Shown here piece by piece: positions 45,699-54,272 of a stretch of 64,000 nucleotides of DNA (position 1 is the first letter of the stretch; the number at the start of each line of letters is the position of its first letter). A model generated the notes under the pieces. The model was given only the letters and a program-made list of their open reading frames with translations, searched no databases and had not been told where the DNA came from. A program made the position numbers and the translations under genes. Origin of the DNA: Pseudoalteromonas sp. BSi20652 (GTDB lineage: Bacteria > Pseudomonadota > Gammaproteobacteria > Enterobacterales > Alteromonadaceae); the NCBI RefSeq assembly GCF_000239855.1, contig NZ_BADT01000104.1, forward strand, positions 22,412-86,411, written 5' to 3'.

Positions 45699-47069
45699 TT
45701 ATCGAATCTGCAAAATACTTTGCTGAATAGTTGAGTTAACTTCAAGCGCACGTGAGTTTGCTTGGTAATTACGCTGTGCAGTGATTAAGTCTACAAGTTC
45801 ATTGGTGAGGTTAGTATTAGATTGCTCTAGTGCGGATGAGTTAATACTACCAAATGTGCCAGATCCGGCTTCACCTGCAACAGGTTCACCTGAATCAATA
45901 CTTTGCTTCCAGCCTGTATCGCCTACTTGTGATAAGCCCTGCGAGTTAGGGAAGCGAACCATAGCTACCTGGCCTAAATAAGTTGAATCACCGTTACTAT
46001 AAGAAGCGACAATTTTACCGTCTGTGCCTATATCAATACCAGCTAAACGGCCGACTGTAGAACCATCTTGATCAAGTGCTTTTACCTCAAAACCACTTGA
46101 ATACTGAGTTGGGATACGTCCCGCTGTGTTGTTTTCATCGCGCCAGTTAAGCTCAATACCTGTGCCCGGAAATGTTGCACCATTGTCTAGCAATGTTGAT
46201 AAACCAGTACCAGCACCGGCAGGTAGTAATATTTCATCAAAAGTAGTTGTATTTGTATTTGCCACACCACCTGTTGTTGATGGTAAACCACTTGAGTTAA
46301 AACCTAGTGTTGTAAGGGGTACATAAGGTGTTGTTGTTTGTTCTCCACCTGTTGCTCCATCTACTACTTTGCCATCAAGTGTGGCATATACATCCCAGCT
46401 ATTATCTATCCCACCTGAGGCTGCATCGTCTTCTTTTACAAAAAAGTATTGTAAAATGTGCGGTTCACCTAATGAATCATATACTGTAGTTGACGTAGAA
46501 GAATTGTAGGTGCCATTAGATGTTGGATCAAAATCAAGGCCGGTTGCAGATGCTGTTGCATCTAGATTAAACGACAAAAACACATTCTCTGTTGCACGAG
46601 GAGAACCTGACGAATCCGGAATTTGAATTGGATCTGTTGTACTCAAACTCACTGAGGTTGTATCGCCTGACGATGAGTCAACTGGAAATGCTTGTAAAAA
46701 GTTACCTTTAGCATCAACCATAAAGTTATCTTGGTTAAGCTTAAATGCACCAGCTCGCGTATAAGTTAAGTCTTGCGATGAAATATCATCAGTCATCGCA
46801 AAATAACCTTCACCAGTGATTGCTAAATCAAGTGAGTTATTTGTAAATTGCAGTGAGCCTTGGTGAAATTGCTGTGCCACCATGGTTGTTTGCACACCAT
46901 CACCATTTTTAGTTTTACCAGAGCTAAATACTGATGAAGCGTAAACATCGGCAAACTCAGCGCGTGACTCTTTAAAACCTGTGGTATTAACGTTTGCAAT
47001 ATTATTTGCAGTTACATCTAAATCTTTTTGAGCGGCAGCAAGGCCGGTTAATGCAATATTAAAGCTCAT
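45699..47069 (-). CDS. flgE: FlgE, flagellar hook protein
   Basis: 456-aa hook subunit. N-terminal rod/hook motif (SFNIALTGLAAAQKDLDVTA, NNIANVNTTGFKESRAEFAD), centre with FlgE D2 domain (FLSFNLDATASATGLDFDPT), and C-terminal ALEQSNTNLTNELVDLITAQ plus RNYQANSRALEVNSTIQQSI. Follows flgD after 58 bases and ends the flgBCDE unit before a terminator. Confidence 0.98.
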   Translation of the reverse strand: MSFNIALTGLAAAQKDLDVTANNIANVNTTGFKESRAEFADVYASSVFSSGKTKNGDGVQTTMVAQQFHQGSLQFTNNSLDLAITGEGYFAMTDDISSQDLTYTRAGAFKLNQDNFMVDAKGNFLQAFPVDSSSGDTTSVSLSTTDPIQIPDSSGSPRATENVFLSFNLDATASATGLDFDPTSNGTYNSSTSTTVYDSLGEPHILQYFFVKEDDAASGGIDNSWDVYATLDGKVVDGATGGEQTTTPYVPLTTLGFNSSGLPSTTGGVANTNTTTFDEILLPAGAGTGLSTLLDNGATFPGTGIELNWRDENNTAGRIPTQYSSGFEVKALDQDGSTVGRLAGIDIGTDGKIVASYSNGDSTYLGQVAMVRFPNSQGLSQVGDTGWKQSIDSGEPVAGEAGSGTFGSINSSALEQSNTNLTNELVDLITAQRNYQANSRALEVNSTIQQSILQIR

Positions 47070-47127
47070 AATTCACCTCTAACCTATTAATCTGTGGCCT
47101 GCTGGCAGGCGAAAATACTAAAATTTA

Positions 47128-47808
47128 TTACGCGATTTCTGCGACATCTATCAGCCTAACCGCACCTTCTTTAGTGTTAATAATAATGCCACTTGAGCCA
47201 TTAATATTAACACTTTCAATGTTTTTGAATGTTGCAATAGGTAAGCTTGAAAATTCACCGCCGGAACTTCCTTCAGCGGTTACAGAGTATTCACCTTCAG
47301 GTAAACGCTCACCGGCTTCGTTTTTACCATCCCATGCAAAGCGGACTGCTCCTGCTGGTTGAGAACCCATATCAATGGTTCTTACTAATTGCCCTGATGC
47401 GTCTGTCACTTTAATTTTTAAGTTATCAACTGCCTCAGTTGCAACTGCAGAGCCTTTAGCATCACCTGTTTCATTTAAATCAAGAGTGTTTGACTCTAGT
47501 AAAGCTTGCTTGCCAACAAGTGTTGATGCTTGCAATGCTGAATTTGATGTCATCGAAGTCGCTAAGCTATCAAAATTTGAGTTTAAATCACTGATACCTT
47601 GCGCCATCGTAAAGCTCGTCATTTGAGCAATCATTTGATCATTATCCGCAGGGTTACTGGGATCTTGAAATGACAACTGCTGGGTTAACAAAGAGAAAAA
47701 ATCTTCTTGTGTTAACGCATCACTCTCATTATCGCTGGTCGCCACTTGCGTTTCTTGCCAACGTATTGAGTCTAAATAGGGTGAAGACGTACTTATATCG
47801 TTACTCAT
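47128..47808 (-). CDS. flgD: FlgD, hook assembly scaffold
   Basis: 226-aa hook cap protein. The N-terminal FlgD motif LTQEDFFSLLTQQLSFQDPS, NPADNDQMIAQMTSFTMAQG is followed by a C-terminal FLgD Tudor/FnIII-like pair (FAWDGKNEAGERLPEGEYSV). It is lost once the hook is complete. Between flgC (13 bases) and flgE. Confidence 0.97.
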   Translation of the reverse strand: MSNDISTSSPYLDSIRWQETQVATSDNESDALTQEDFFSLLTQQLSFQDPSNPADNDQMIAQMTSFTMAQGISDLNSNFDSLATSMTSNSALQASTLVGKQALLESNTLDLNETGDAKGSAVATEAVDNLKIKVTDASGQLVRTIDMGSQPAGAVRFAWDGKNEAGERLPEGEYSVTAEGSSGGEFSSLPIATFKNIESVNINGSSGIIINTKEGAVRLIDVAEIA

Positions 47809-47821
47809 AACCGACCCTCAG

Positions 47822-48253
47822 TTACCGCTGCCCTAGCAACAGTGTTTTACTTAGCATTTGCTTTGCTGCATCAGCAACTTGCACGTTTGTTTGATAAGAT
47901 CGAGAGGCAGAAATCATATTTGCCATCTCCTCTACAACATTAACGTTGGGTTTGTAGATATAGCCATTTTCATCCGCACTTGGATGGTTTGGGTTATATT
48001 CAATTTGTAATGGTGCATTGCTTTCAACAATGCCCAAAACTTTAACACCAACTGCGGAGCCCTGTTGGTTACTTACTGATGCTGACGCTTTTGTTAGCTC
48101 AGCCGCAAATACAGGTTGACGCGCTCGGTACGTCTTGTCTTGAGATGAACTAATGGTATTAGCATTAGAAATATTACTAGCTGTAGTATTTAAGCGAACG
48201 TTTTGTGCGCTCATACCCGAACCTGCAATATCAAAAACATTATATAAACTCAT
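47822..48253 (-). CDS. flgC: FlgC, proximal rod protein
   Basis: 143-aa proximal rod subunit: SLYNVFDIAGSGMSAQNVRL, SNISNANTISSSQDKTYRAR and the C-terminal PNVNVVEEMANMISASRSYQ, TNVQVADAAKQMLSKTLLLG. Typical length, 5 bases after flgB. Confidence 0.98.
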   Translation of the reverse strand: MSLYNVFDIAGSGMSAQNVRLNTTASNISNANTISSSQDKTYRARQPVFAAELTKASASVSNQQGSAVGVKVLGIVESNAPLQIEYNPNHPSADENGYIYKPNVNVVEEMANMISASRSYQTNVQVADAAKQMLSKTLLLGQR

Positions 48254-48258
48254 AATTT

Positions 48259-48666
48259 TTATCCTTGACTACCGAGAGCTTTATTCAGGCCTTTAAATTT
48301 GCCGCTTAAAAATTGTAAGCTGGCCTGATACTCCATAGCATTCTGTGTATACAAGTTTCGTTCCACCTGTATATCAACCGAGTTACCATCACCTGTATCT
48401 GATTGATTTGGAAGACGAAACATTTCTGAATTACCCACATTACGAGTACCACCACCGATATGTTTATCGTTGGTTCTTACCATCGTATTGCCGCTTTGCT
48501 GGGTTGACTTTGCCGCTTTTAATGCTGAGGCAAAATCAATATCTTTTGCTTTATAGCCAGGCGTATCAGCGTTAGCTATATTAGTTGCAATTAATTCTGC
48601 TCGCTGTGAACGGATCAACATGGCTTGCGGATGCACACCTAATACTTTATCAAAACTGATAGCCAT
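48259..48666 (-). CDS. flgB: FlgB, proximal rod protein
   Basis: 135-aa proximal rod subunit: AISFDKVLGVHPQAMLIRSQ, RAELIATNIANADTPGYKAK, and C-terminal YQASLQFLSGKFKGLNKALG. ATG at 48664-48666 is preferred over the in-frame TTG at 48676-48678, which lies inside the Shine-Dalgarno GGAGAAGG. First gene of flgBCDE with a sigma-54-type promoter upstream. Confidence 0.97.
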   Translation of the reverse strand: MAISFDKVLGVHPQAMLIRSQRAELIATNIANADTPGYKAKDIDFASALKAAKSTQQSGNTMVRTNDKHIGGGTRNVGNSEMFRLPNQSDTGDGNSVDIQVERNLYTQNAMEYQASLQFLSGKFKGLNKALGSQG

Positions 48667-48702
48667 AACCTTCTCCAAAAAATTGACTTACCCATGAATA
48701 AA

Positions 48703-48716
48703 GCAAAAAACAAGCC
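48703..48716 (-). promoter_or_regulatory. sigma-54 promoter for flgBCDE
   Basis: Minus-strand ATGGCTTGTTTTTTGCTTT: GG-N10-GC, TGGC and TTGCT ends. The -12 element is about 37 bases upstream of the flgB ATG. Confidence 0.75.
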
Positions 48717-48765
48717 ATTAAAACTAGATAACGTTATATTTTTGTAAGGTTATGTATCTAAATGA

Positions 48766-48790
48766 AAAACGACGCTAGATGCGTCGTTTT
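48766..48790 (-). terminator. terminator after cheR
   Basis: Stem AAAACGACGC / GCGTCGTTTT with a 5-base loop followed on the minus strand by T-rich sequence. Ends the cheV-cheR unit 15 bases after the cheR stop and isolates it from flgB. Confidence 0.8.
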
Positions 48791-48805
48791 AGGGGAAGGA
48801 TTTAC

Positions 48806-49639
48806 TTAATTATTTTTTTGGTAAATAATACCAGGGTTACATCGCACCATATCAAATTCGTCACTTAATCCAGCCATCGACTCCGATGCCCCTAAAAATA
48901 AGTACCCTTTAGGATTTAGCGCTTGAGCAAACTGTTTTATAATTTTAGCTTTGATTTCAGGTGCAAAATATATCAAAACATTACGACAAAAAATAATATC
49001 AAACTTACCCATCAGCGCATACGAGTCAAGTAAATTTAAATGTCTAAAATTAACCTGTTTTTTTATTGCATCGTTTACTTGAGCCATTCCATTGCCGCTA
49101 TCTTTGAAAAACTTTTTACGGCGTTCAGCTGATAAGCCACGCGCCAAGGCAAGTGCATCATATTCCGCATTTTTACACATATCTAGCATTGTATTTGAAA
49201 TATCAGTGCCTGTAATTTGTGCTCCCATGCGTAAAACACCCGGTTTTTTTGCTTGAAATTCAGCAACCGACATGGCGATAGAATATGGCTCTTGGCCTGA
49301 AGAACTGGCAGCAGACCAAATTTTTAGTGGGCGACTTAGTTCTTTAAACTCTGGAAATAATTTATTTTGCAACAACTCAAACGGATATTGATCTCTGAAC
49401 CACAATGTTTCGTTTGTGGTCATTGCATCAATAACAGCAGCACGAAGTTGCCGTTCGTGAATTCCCATTGTTTTGCTGACAAGTTCTGATATTGATTTAA
49501 CATTAAATCGAGCCATTAATGGTGCTAGTCGACTTTTAACTAAGTATTGCTTGTTTTCACCTAAAACAATACCGCATTGCTGCTCTAAAAACGAACGAAA
49601 CTGGTCATATTCGCCTTGCTGCAAATCTTTATTATCCAA
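48806..49639 (-). CDS. cheR: CheR, chemotaxis protein methyltransferase
   Basis: 277-aa enzyme that methylates glutamates of chemoreceptors using SAM. It has a CheR N-terminal helical domain (about 8-60), SAM motif SAASSSGQEPYSIAMSVAEF, ITGTDISNTMLDMCK, and FDIIFCRNVLIYFAPEIKAK with GYLFLGASESM near the end. It lies 20 bases after cheV. The pairing of cheV and cheR next to flgB/flgA is the usual Vibrio-like arrangement. Confidence 0.97.
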   Translation of the reverse strand: MDNKDLQQGEYDQFRSFLEQQCGIVLGENKQYLVKSRLAPLMARFNVKSISELVSKTMGIHERQLRAAVIDAMTTNETLWFRDQYPFELLQNKLFPEFKELSRPLKIWSAASSSGQEPYSIAMSVAEFQAKKPGVLRMGAQITGTDISNTMLDMCKNAEYDALALARGLSAERRKKFFKDSGNGMAQVNDAIKKQVNFRHLNLLDSYALMGKFDIIFCRNVLIYFAPEIKAKIIKQFAQALNPKGYLFLGASESMAGLSDEFDMVRCNPGIIYQKNN

Positions 49640-49659
49640 GTTAAAGACACCTTCTAAAA

Positions 49660-50592
49660 TTAATCACAATGAACCCATTTTTTTACTGCTGTTGCCAGCT
49701 CATCTGGGTTAAATTTGGCAATAAAATCATCTGCGCCCACTTTTTCAATCATTGCTTGGTTAAAAACACCACTCAATGATGTATGTAAAATAACATGTAA
49801 TGGAGCGAGTTTTGGATCTGCTTTTATTTCAGCTGTTAGGGTGTAGCCATCCATCTCTGGCATTTCAACATCTGAAATAAGTAGCGCAACACGCTCAGTA
49901 ATATCATTTTTACAATCAAGCTCTGCTATTTCTTTTAATCTTACGAGTGCTTCTTTACCATTTTTGGCAAGCTCTGTTTGAACACCTAGCGGCTCTAATG
50001 CTCTTTTCACTTGATTGCGTGCAACGGCTGAGTCATCAGCAATAAATACGATACGTTCACCCAAGTCTTTTTGAATATCACCGCTTTGTGCAACTTCGGC
50101 ACTTACTTCGGTATTTACTGGGCAAATTTCGTTAAGAATTTTTTCTACATCAAGAATTTCGACTAGTTCATTTTCGATTTCAGTTACTGCGGTCAAATAT
50201 GAATAACGTCCAGCCCCTGATGGTGGTGGCATTATTTTTTCCCAATTCATATTTACAATACGCTCAACCCCACCGACTAAAAAGCCTTGTACTGATCGAT
50301 TGTATTCAGCAATGATTATGAAGCTATCTTTAATATTCTCAATAGGGCGTCCACCTACAGCCATTGATAAATCAATTACTGATATGGTTTGACCACGAAT
50401 GTGAGCAACACCACGAATGTAAGCATTCGATTTAGGCATACTTGTTAGTGGAGGACACTGCAGTACTTCTCTCACTTTAAATACGTTAATACCAAAGCGC
50501 TGACGCCCTCTGAGCTTAAACAATAGTAATTCTAGGCGGTTCTGCCCAACCAACTGTGTGCGTTGGTTTACTGAGTCTAAAATGCCTGCCAT
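49660..50592 (-). CDS. cheV: CheV, CheW-receiver coupling protein
   Basis: 310-aa chemotaxis adaptor. The N-terminal CheW-like domain (about 20-160: FGINVFKVREVLQCPPLTSM, GVAHIRGQTISVIDLSMAVG) couples receptors to CheA. The C-terminal receiver domain (about 180-305) has FIADDSAVARNQVKRALEPL and the phospho-Asp in ALLISDVEMPEMDGY. Good SD (TAGGAG). It is divergent from flgA; the 140-base gap has a GCGTC/GACGC stem at 50670-50687. Confidence 0.97.
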   Translation of the reverse strand: MAGILDSVNQRTQLVGQNRLELLLFKLRGRQRFGINVFKVREVLQCPPLTSMPKSNAYIRGVAHIRGQTISVIDLSMAVGGRPIENIKDSFIIIAEYNRSVQGFLVGGVERIVNMNWEKIMPPPSGAGRYSYLTAVTEIENELVEILDVEKILNEICPVNTEVSAEVAQSGDIQKDLGERIVFIADDSAVARNQVKRALEPLGVQTELAKNGKEALVRLKEIAELDCKNDITERVALLISDVEMPEMDGYTLTAEIKADPKLAPLHVILHTSLSGVFNQAMIEKVGADDFIAKFNPDELATAVKKWVHCD

Positions 50593-50621
50593 TCAAATCT
50601 CCTAAAGAAAACAAATAATAC

Positions 50622-50635
50622 GGAACGATAATTGC
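50622..50635 (+). promoter_or_regulatory. possible sigma-54 promoter for flgA
   Basis: CGGAACGATAATTGCTTT on the plus strand has GG-N10-GC with AC and TTGCT in the right places. It is about 100 bases upstream of the flgA start and close to the cheV ATG, so only moderately convincing. Confidence 0.4.
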
Positions 50636-50733
50636 TTTCTGTTTATAAAGCTTACATAACATCACGGGAGCGTCTTATTTTTGACGCAAAATATTTATAC
50701 CCTGTTTGAAACCATAAGCATAGTCGAAACATT

Positions 50734-51440
50734 ATGAGTTTGTTAAAAAAATTAGAAGATACAGTGTTTTTTATTTTGTTGCTAGCTTGTGCTTTACATT
50801 CCCTGTGCAAGCAAAAGTGTTTAGCAAAGATTTATTGCAAGAGATGGCTGTTGCTTTTATTACTGATCAAATTGGAACATCAAACAGCACGAACATCGAG
50901 CTAAGTGCACTGCCTTTAGATAGCCGTATACCCGATCGTAACTGTGACTCCGAACTTGAACTATCAACATCCAGCGAACCCCCCTTTAATCGCCAAGTAA
51001 CTTTGCAAGCAAAATGTAATGATGCAAAAACTTGGGCTCAGTATATTCACGTAAGAGTTGTAGAAATGGCTCCTGTGGTTGTTGCTGCTGTGAATTTAGC
51101 TCGGGGTGAAGTCATTACTAAATCGCATTTAAGTATTGAAATGAAAGCAACCCACTTTGTACGAGTTCAATATTTAGATGACCCTACCATTTTAATTGGT
51201 AGCAGAATCAAACGAAATATTAGAAGTGGTATGCCTGTACTACTAAACCAAATTTGTATGGTATGTAAGGGCGACTCTGTTAATATTTACGCGAATTTTA
51301 GAGGGCTGCGAATAAAAACCACGGGCATTGCTTTAGAAGACGGAACTTTAGGTGATCAAATTCAAATAAAAAACAAAAAATCAGGTAAAGTTTTAAATGC
51401 GCGAGTAGATGGTGTAGAGTCTGTTCAAGTAAATATTTAA
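50734..51440 (+). CDS. flgA: FlgA, P-ring assembly chaperone (start region apparently frameshifted)
   Basis: Periplasmic chaperone for FlgI polymerisation. The main frame, open from 50787 (217 codons), has PVVVAAVNLARGEVITKSHL (SAF domain), SRIKRNIRSGMPVLLNQICM and GDQIQIKNKKSGKVLNARVD, all FlgA-type. The same frame upstream encodes a convincing signal peptide (KKIRRYSVFYFVASLCFTFP, then VQA) but has no start codon before the stop at 50721. The ATG at 50734 is one frame off and would join perfectly if the A7 run at 50745-50751 had eight bases, giving MSLLKKIRRYSVF. As written the protein lacks most of its export signal. Confidence 0.88.
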
Positions 51441-51452
51441 TTGAATTTATGC

Positions 51453-51479
51453 TAAAGTATCTTACGTGCATGCCGATAA
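51453..51479 (+). promoter_or_regulatory. consensus sigma-28 promoter for flgMN
   Basis: TAAA at 51453-51456, 15 bases, then GCCGATAA at 51472-51479: a perfect match to the FliA consensus. It lies just after flgA and about 37 bases upstream of flgM, giving feedback control of the anti-sigma factor. Confidence 0.9.
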
Positions 51480-51515
51480 CTTGGCATAAGTTGGGTAATA
51501 TATGGGTTTATTATT

Positions 51516-51833
51516 ATGGTTAATCAAATTAATGGCAGTAATCAACAAGCTAATGCGTTAACAAATGCTAAGCAACAAGTTGATATTAAAAAAGATAATG
51601 CTAATACGCAAGCTGCACAGTCTGCTACACCTAAGGCTGCAAGCGATTCTGTAAGTTTAACGCCACAAGCTAAGCAATTAAAAACATTACAAGACAAAGC
51701 ACAGCAATCGTCAGGTTTTGATAGCGATAAAATTGCTGAACTAAAAAAGGCAATTACCGAAGGCAAGTACCAAATAGATAGTGAAAAACTTGCTAAAAAC
51801 TTAGCTGACTTTGAGTTTAACGTGTATGGCTGA
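51516..51833 (+). CDS. flgM: FlgM, anti-sigma-28 factor
   Basis: 105-aa negative regulator that binds FliA until exported through the completed hook. The C-terminal half has the FlgM signature (SDSVSLTPQAKQLKTLQDKA, FDSDKIAELKKAITEGKYQI, KLAKNLADFE). The N-terminal half is Asn/Gln/Ala-rich and unfolded, as needed for export. Preceded by a consensus sigma-28 promoter; overlaps flgN by 8 bases. Confidence 0.96.
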   Translation: MVNQINGSNQQANALTNAKQQVDIKKDNANTQAAQSATPKAASDSVSLTPQAKQLKTLQDKAQQSSGFDSDKIAELKKAITEGKYQIDSEKLAKNLADFEFNVYG

Positions 51834-52257
51834 TCACAATGGTTTAATTACGATTAAACTAAATGAGCAAGTTGATTGCTTAGTATCTTTACATTCATTA
51901 TTGAATGACGAACTTACCGCGATTGCATCTCGACGTGGTGAAGGGTTAAAAGAAATTGCCCAACAAAAAATGTCTTTTTTAACCAAACTAAGTTCGCTCG
52001 ACAAAGAATTAAGCAAATTGATAACCAACAATAATGAACAAGCCGAAGATATCCCTGATTTAATATCATTAGTACGCGGTAAACTTAAACAATGCCAAAA
52101 ACAAAATAACGTTAATGCTCATGCGGCACGTCAGGCGCAATTGAGTGTTAAACAATTAAAAGAGATATTAATTGGTGCACCAACATCAATGACCTACGAC
52201 CAAGCTGGTAAGTCTGTAAATACCGAGAGTAAACTAGTTCATAATTTAAAAGCATAA
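51826..52257 (+). CDS. flgN: FlgN, chaperone for FlgK and FlgL
   Basis: 143-aa helical export chaperone: LVSLHSLLNDELTAIASRRG, EIAQQKMSFLTKLSSLDKEL and C-terminal AGKSVNTESKLVHNLKA. ATG at 51826 lies inside the end of flgM (ATGGCTGA overlap). FlgN family conservation is low; size, helicity and place after flgM support the call. Followed by a strong terminator. Confidence 0.9.
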   Translation: MADHNGLITIKLNEQVDCLVSLHSLLNDELTAIASRRGEGLKEIAQQKMSFLTKLSSLDKELSKLITNNNEQAEDIPDLISLVRGKLKQCQKQNNVNAHAARQAQLSVKQLKEILIGAPTSMTYDQAGKSVNTESKLVHNLKA

Positions 52258-52276
52258 GCCCAATATTTTATATTAG

Positions 52277-52310
52277 AAAAGCCTTATTGATTTATCATTA
52301 AGGCTTTTTT
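52277..52310 (+). terminator. intrinsic terminator of flgAMN
   Basis: AAAAGCCTTA at 52277-52286 pairs with TAAGGCTTTT at 52299-52308 and continues into a T-run. Twenty bases after the flgN stop. Confidence 0.85.
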
Positions 52311-52343
52311 AATGTCCTTTATTCTTAAATTTCGTTATAAATA

Positions 52344-52362
52344 ATACCAATTCGCTTAATTA
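52344..52362. repeat. solo end of the MITE-like repeat
   Basis: ATACCAATTCGCTTAATTA is identical to the left end of the element at 28322-28483. The rest of that element is not present here, so this is a remnant or a solo terminal repeat next to a hairpin. Confidence 0.5.
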
Positions 52363-52365
52363 TGT

Positions 52366-52395
52366 AAGCCCCCTTAATAAATAATTAAGAGGGCT
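52366..52395. terminator. hairpin between flgN and lapG remnant
   Basis: AAGCCCCCTTAAT pairs with ATTAAGAGGGCTT (one mismatch) around a 4-base loop. Positioned to end leftward transcription of the lapG remnant. Confidence 0.65.
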
Positions 52396-52404
52396 TTATT
52401 GATA

Positions 52405-53537
52405 TTAAATATCCGTTTGGTTATTACTACTTTCAATTAAGTGTTTAATCATCTCTTCCGATTGATTTTGTACATCAACCGCAGGTGCTGCTGCATCAAT
52501 GCTTCCCCCACTTTGAGTTGGAGTATAAGCAATTGCAGAGCCTTCATCCTCAACCAGTGTATTTAGCGCTTTAAGCTGCTCTGCATCTTCGTTAATGATC
52601 ACATCATCAATATTAAGCGGCTCCGCCGAACTCAATTGCACCGTTTGCTCAGGTGCTGATAGACCACTCAAGTTACCTAAATCAATCGTTTCAGTGCTTA
52701 ATACGTTGTTGCTTGAAACTTCATTAGGGGTCGTATCGCCTAAAGCCGACTCTTCGCTAAATGATGCAGGGATTGTGTCACCGGAAGCAGCGCTTACTCC
52801 ATTATCGTAAATATTCCCCGTACCTTCTATCGCATTGCTAGTATTTTTGATTAGGCTGTCTGCTCCAAAATTTACGCCAGCGTGAAAGTCTTGCTGTCGG
52901 GCTGGCTACACTTTTGGTTGAATTATTAGCCCATAAACCTTGGCTGTTAAAGCTAAAAACAGGGCTTAAATCTACACGTTTTGCAGCAGGTAAAACCTTT
53001 GTTATTAAACTGTCTAAAATAAGTGGCTTAGCGTTTGGTGTAGCAAAGTAACCTAACACCATATGTGCTGCGTTTTGTTAATGCCCGCAATTTTTGCTTT
53101 TCATAAATAAGGCGTAACTTGTCGTCGATCACACCTAACGCTCTTAAGCTTATATACTTTGCTATTGCGTAATCTTCACAATCACCTAAGCCTCTGCCTA
53201 ATGTTTCTAAAGGGGTTGTCCAATAGTCGTTTTGTTTCCATAGCAAAATATCAGTTTGATAGCGTAAATTACGCGCAAAAAATTAATTAACAATAAGAAT
53301 TTGTTGTTGCTCTGGTTTGTTTTGAGTTTGTACCAACATACTTTGCTAGTTGCGTGCAACAGCCGCTCGCGCAGGTCCATATTTTTGACCCATCAGCTCA
53401 ATAAAGGTATTAAATTGAATAGTTAGTCGGCTTGCAAGCACACCACTGGAGAGTACAAAAAACAGCAATAGGTAGCGTAAATTGGCTTTGCACCATATAA
53501 ATAATTGAGGATTTAAATGACTTGGCTTAATCGCCAT
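52405..53537 (-). pseudogene. lapG: decayed lapG-like transglutaminase-like cysteine protease gene
   Basis: Remnant of a periplasmic LapG-family protease, which cleaves large biofilm adhesins when c-di-GMP is low. Pieces in order: signal-anchor N-terminus (53346-53537, LRYLLLFFVLSSGVLASRL); in-frame TAG at 53347 and TAA near 53287; catalytic-Cys region NDYWTTPLETLGRGLGDCED (53028-53246 frame); then two one-base losses around 53055-53105; the His region AHMVLGYFATPNAKPLILDS in another frame (52838-53062); then a shift at the TTTT run (52867-52870) into an acidic Ser/Asn/Asp-rich tail ending at 52405. At least three indels and two stops. Confidence 0.8.
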
Positions 53538-53674
53538 TTACAGAGCCACTATTAATATAAGTAGCAATAAAATACACCTGGTGAGCACTACGCTATCTGC
53601 TTAAAAATCAACCCTAACAACAGCATAGCACTCAATATAAGAGGATGAGATATTTTGAATAACTTTTTTAATGA

Positions 53675-54133
53675 TTAGTAATACGTTACTTTTTTAACTT
53701 CGCGTGGTTTTACTTCACCTATGTATAAATCGTGCACACGCTTCATGTTGAGCTCAAGCTCGGTTACATAAGTATCATCAACAGCATACGTTTTTATAAT
53801 TTGCGCACCTTTAATAAGCCCCTGCACTTTACTTTCTAAGTAATCGTCTTGAGCAATTGAACCTTCCACCGTTGTTCCTGCGGTAATTTTTTGACCGTAT
53901 ACTTGCTCAGTAAGCTCGCGGTAAGCCTCAAGCTTAGAAGCCTTAATGGCCATAAGTTGCTTTTGGGACGCGTTAGCGCCTTTTTGCAAACTAATAGGTG
54001 CATACCCTATCGCTTTTAAAACGGGGTAATTATTTGGCTCTACATATTTATATTCAACATGCTTATCAAAAACGCTGCTACAACCACCTAAGGTTAAACA
54101 CCCAAGTGTAATAAGTAATGAAATTGCTCGCAT
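53675..54133 (-). CDS. flgP: FlgP, H-ring outer-membrane lipoprotein
   Basis: 152-aa lipoprotein of the LPP20/FlgP family. Lipobox LTLGGC (Cys about 18) then SVFDKHVEYKYVEPNNYPVL, AIKASKLEAYRELTEQVYGQ and GLIKGAQIIKTYAVDDTYVT. In Vibrio, FlgO, FlgP and FlgT form the H ring around the LP ring of polar flagella. A sigma-54-type promoter lies upstream, facing the flgT promoter. The usual neighbour flgO was not found; the lapG remnant lies downstream. Confidence 0.9.
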   Translation of the reverse strand: MRAISLLITLGCLTLGGCSSVFDKHVEYKYVEPNNYPVLKAIGYAPISLQKGANASQKQLMAIKASKLEAYRELTEQVYGQKITAGTTVEGSIAQDDYLESKVQGLIKGAQIIKTYAVDDTYVTELELNMKRVHDLYIGEVKPREVKKVTYY

Positions 54134-54170
54134 AGCATCTAGCCCTTGTATAGTAATTAGCAGTACATAT

Positions 54171-54184
54171 GCACGTTTAATGCC
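54171..54184 (-). promoter_or_regulatory. sigma-54 promoter for flgP
   Basis: Minus-strand ATGGCATTAAACGTGCATAT: GG-N10-GC. Divergent from the flgT promoter 33 bases away. Confidence 0.7.
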
Positions 54185-54216
54185 ATTTATAAGTTAAACA
54201 ATGCGCTGAAATAACA

Positions 54217-54232
54217 TTGGTACAGTCCTTGC
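54217..54232 (+). promoter_or_regulatory. sigma-54 promoter for flgT
   Basis: TTGGTACAGTCCTTGC: GG-N10-GC, TGGTAC-N5-TTGC, close to consensus. The -12 element is about 40 bases upstream of the flgT ATG. Confidence 0.75.
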
Positions 54233-54272
54233 TCTACCTAGTTAATAGCTAACGTTTAATTGGAGTAAAAGT

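Noticed and set aside
50734-50860. Separate small membrane protein MSLLKKLEDTVFFILLL upstream of flgA
   Set aside because: Its frame quickly becomes basic and odd, while the adjacent frame yields a perfect FlgA signal peptide; an indel is the simpler reading.
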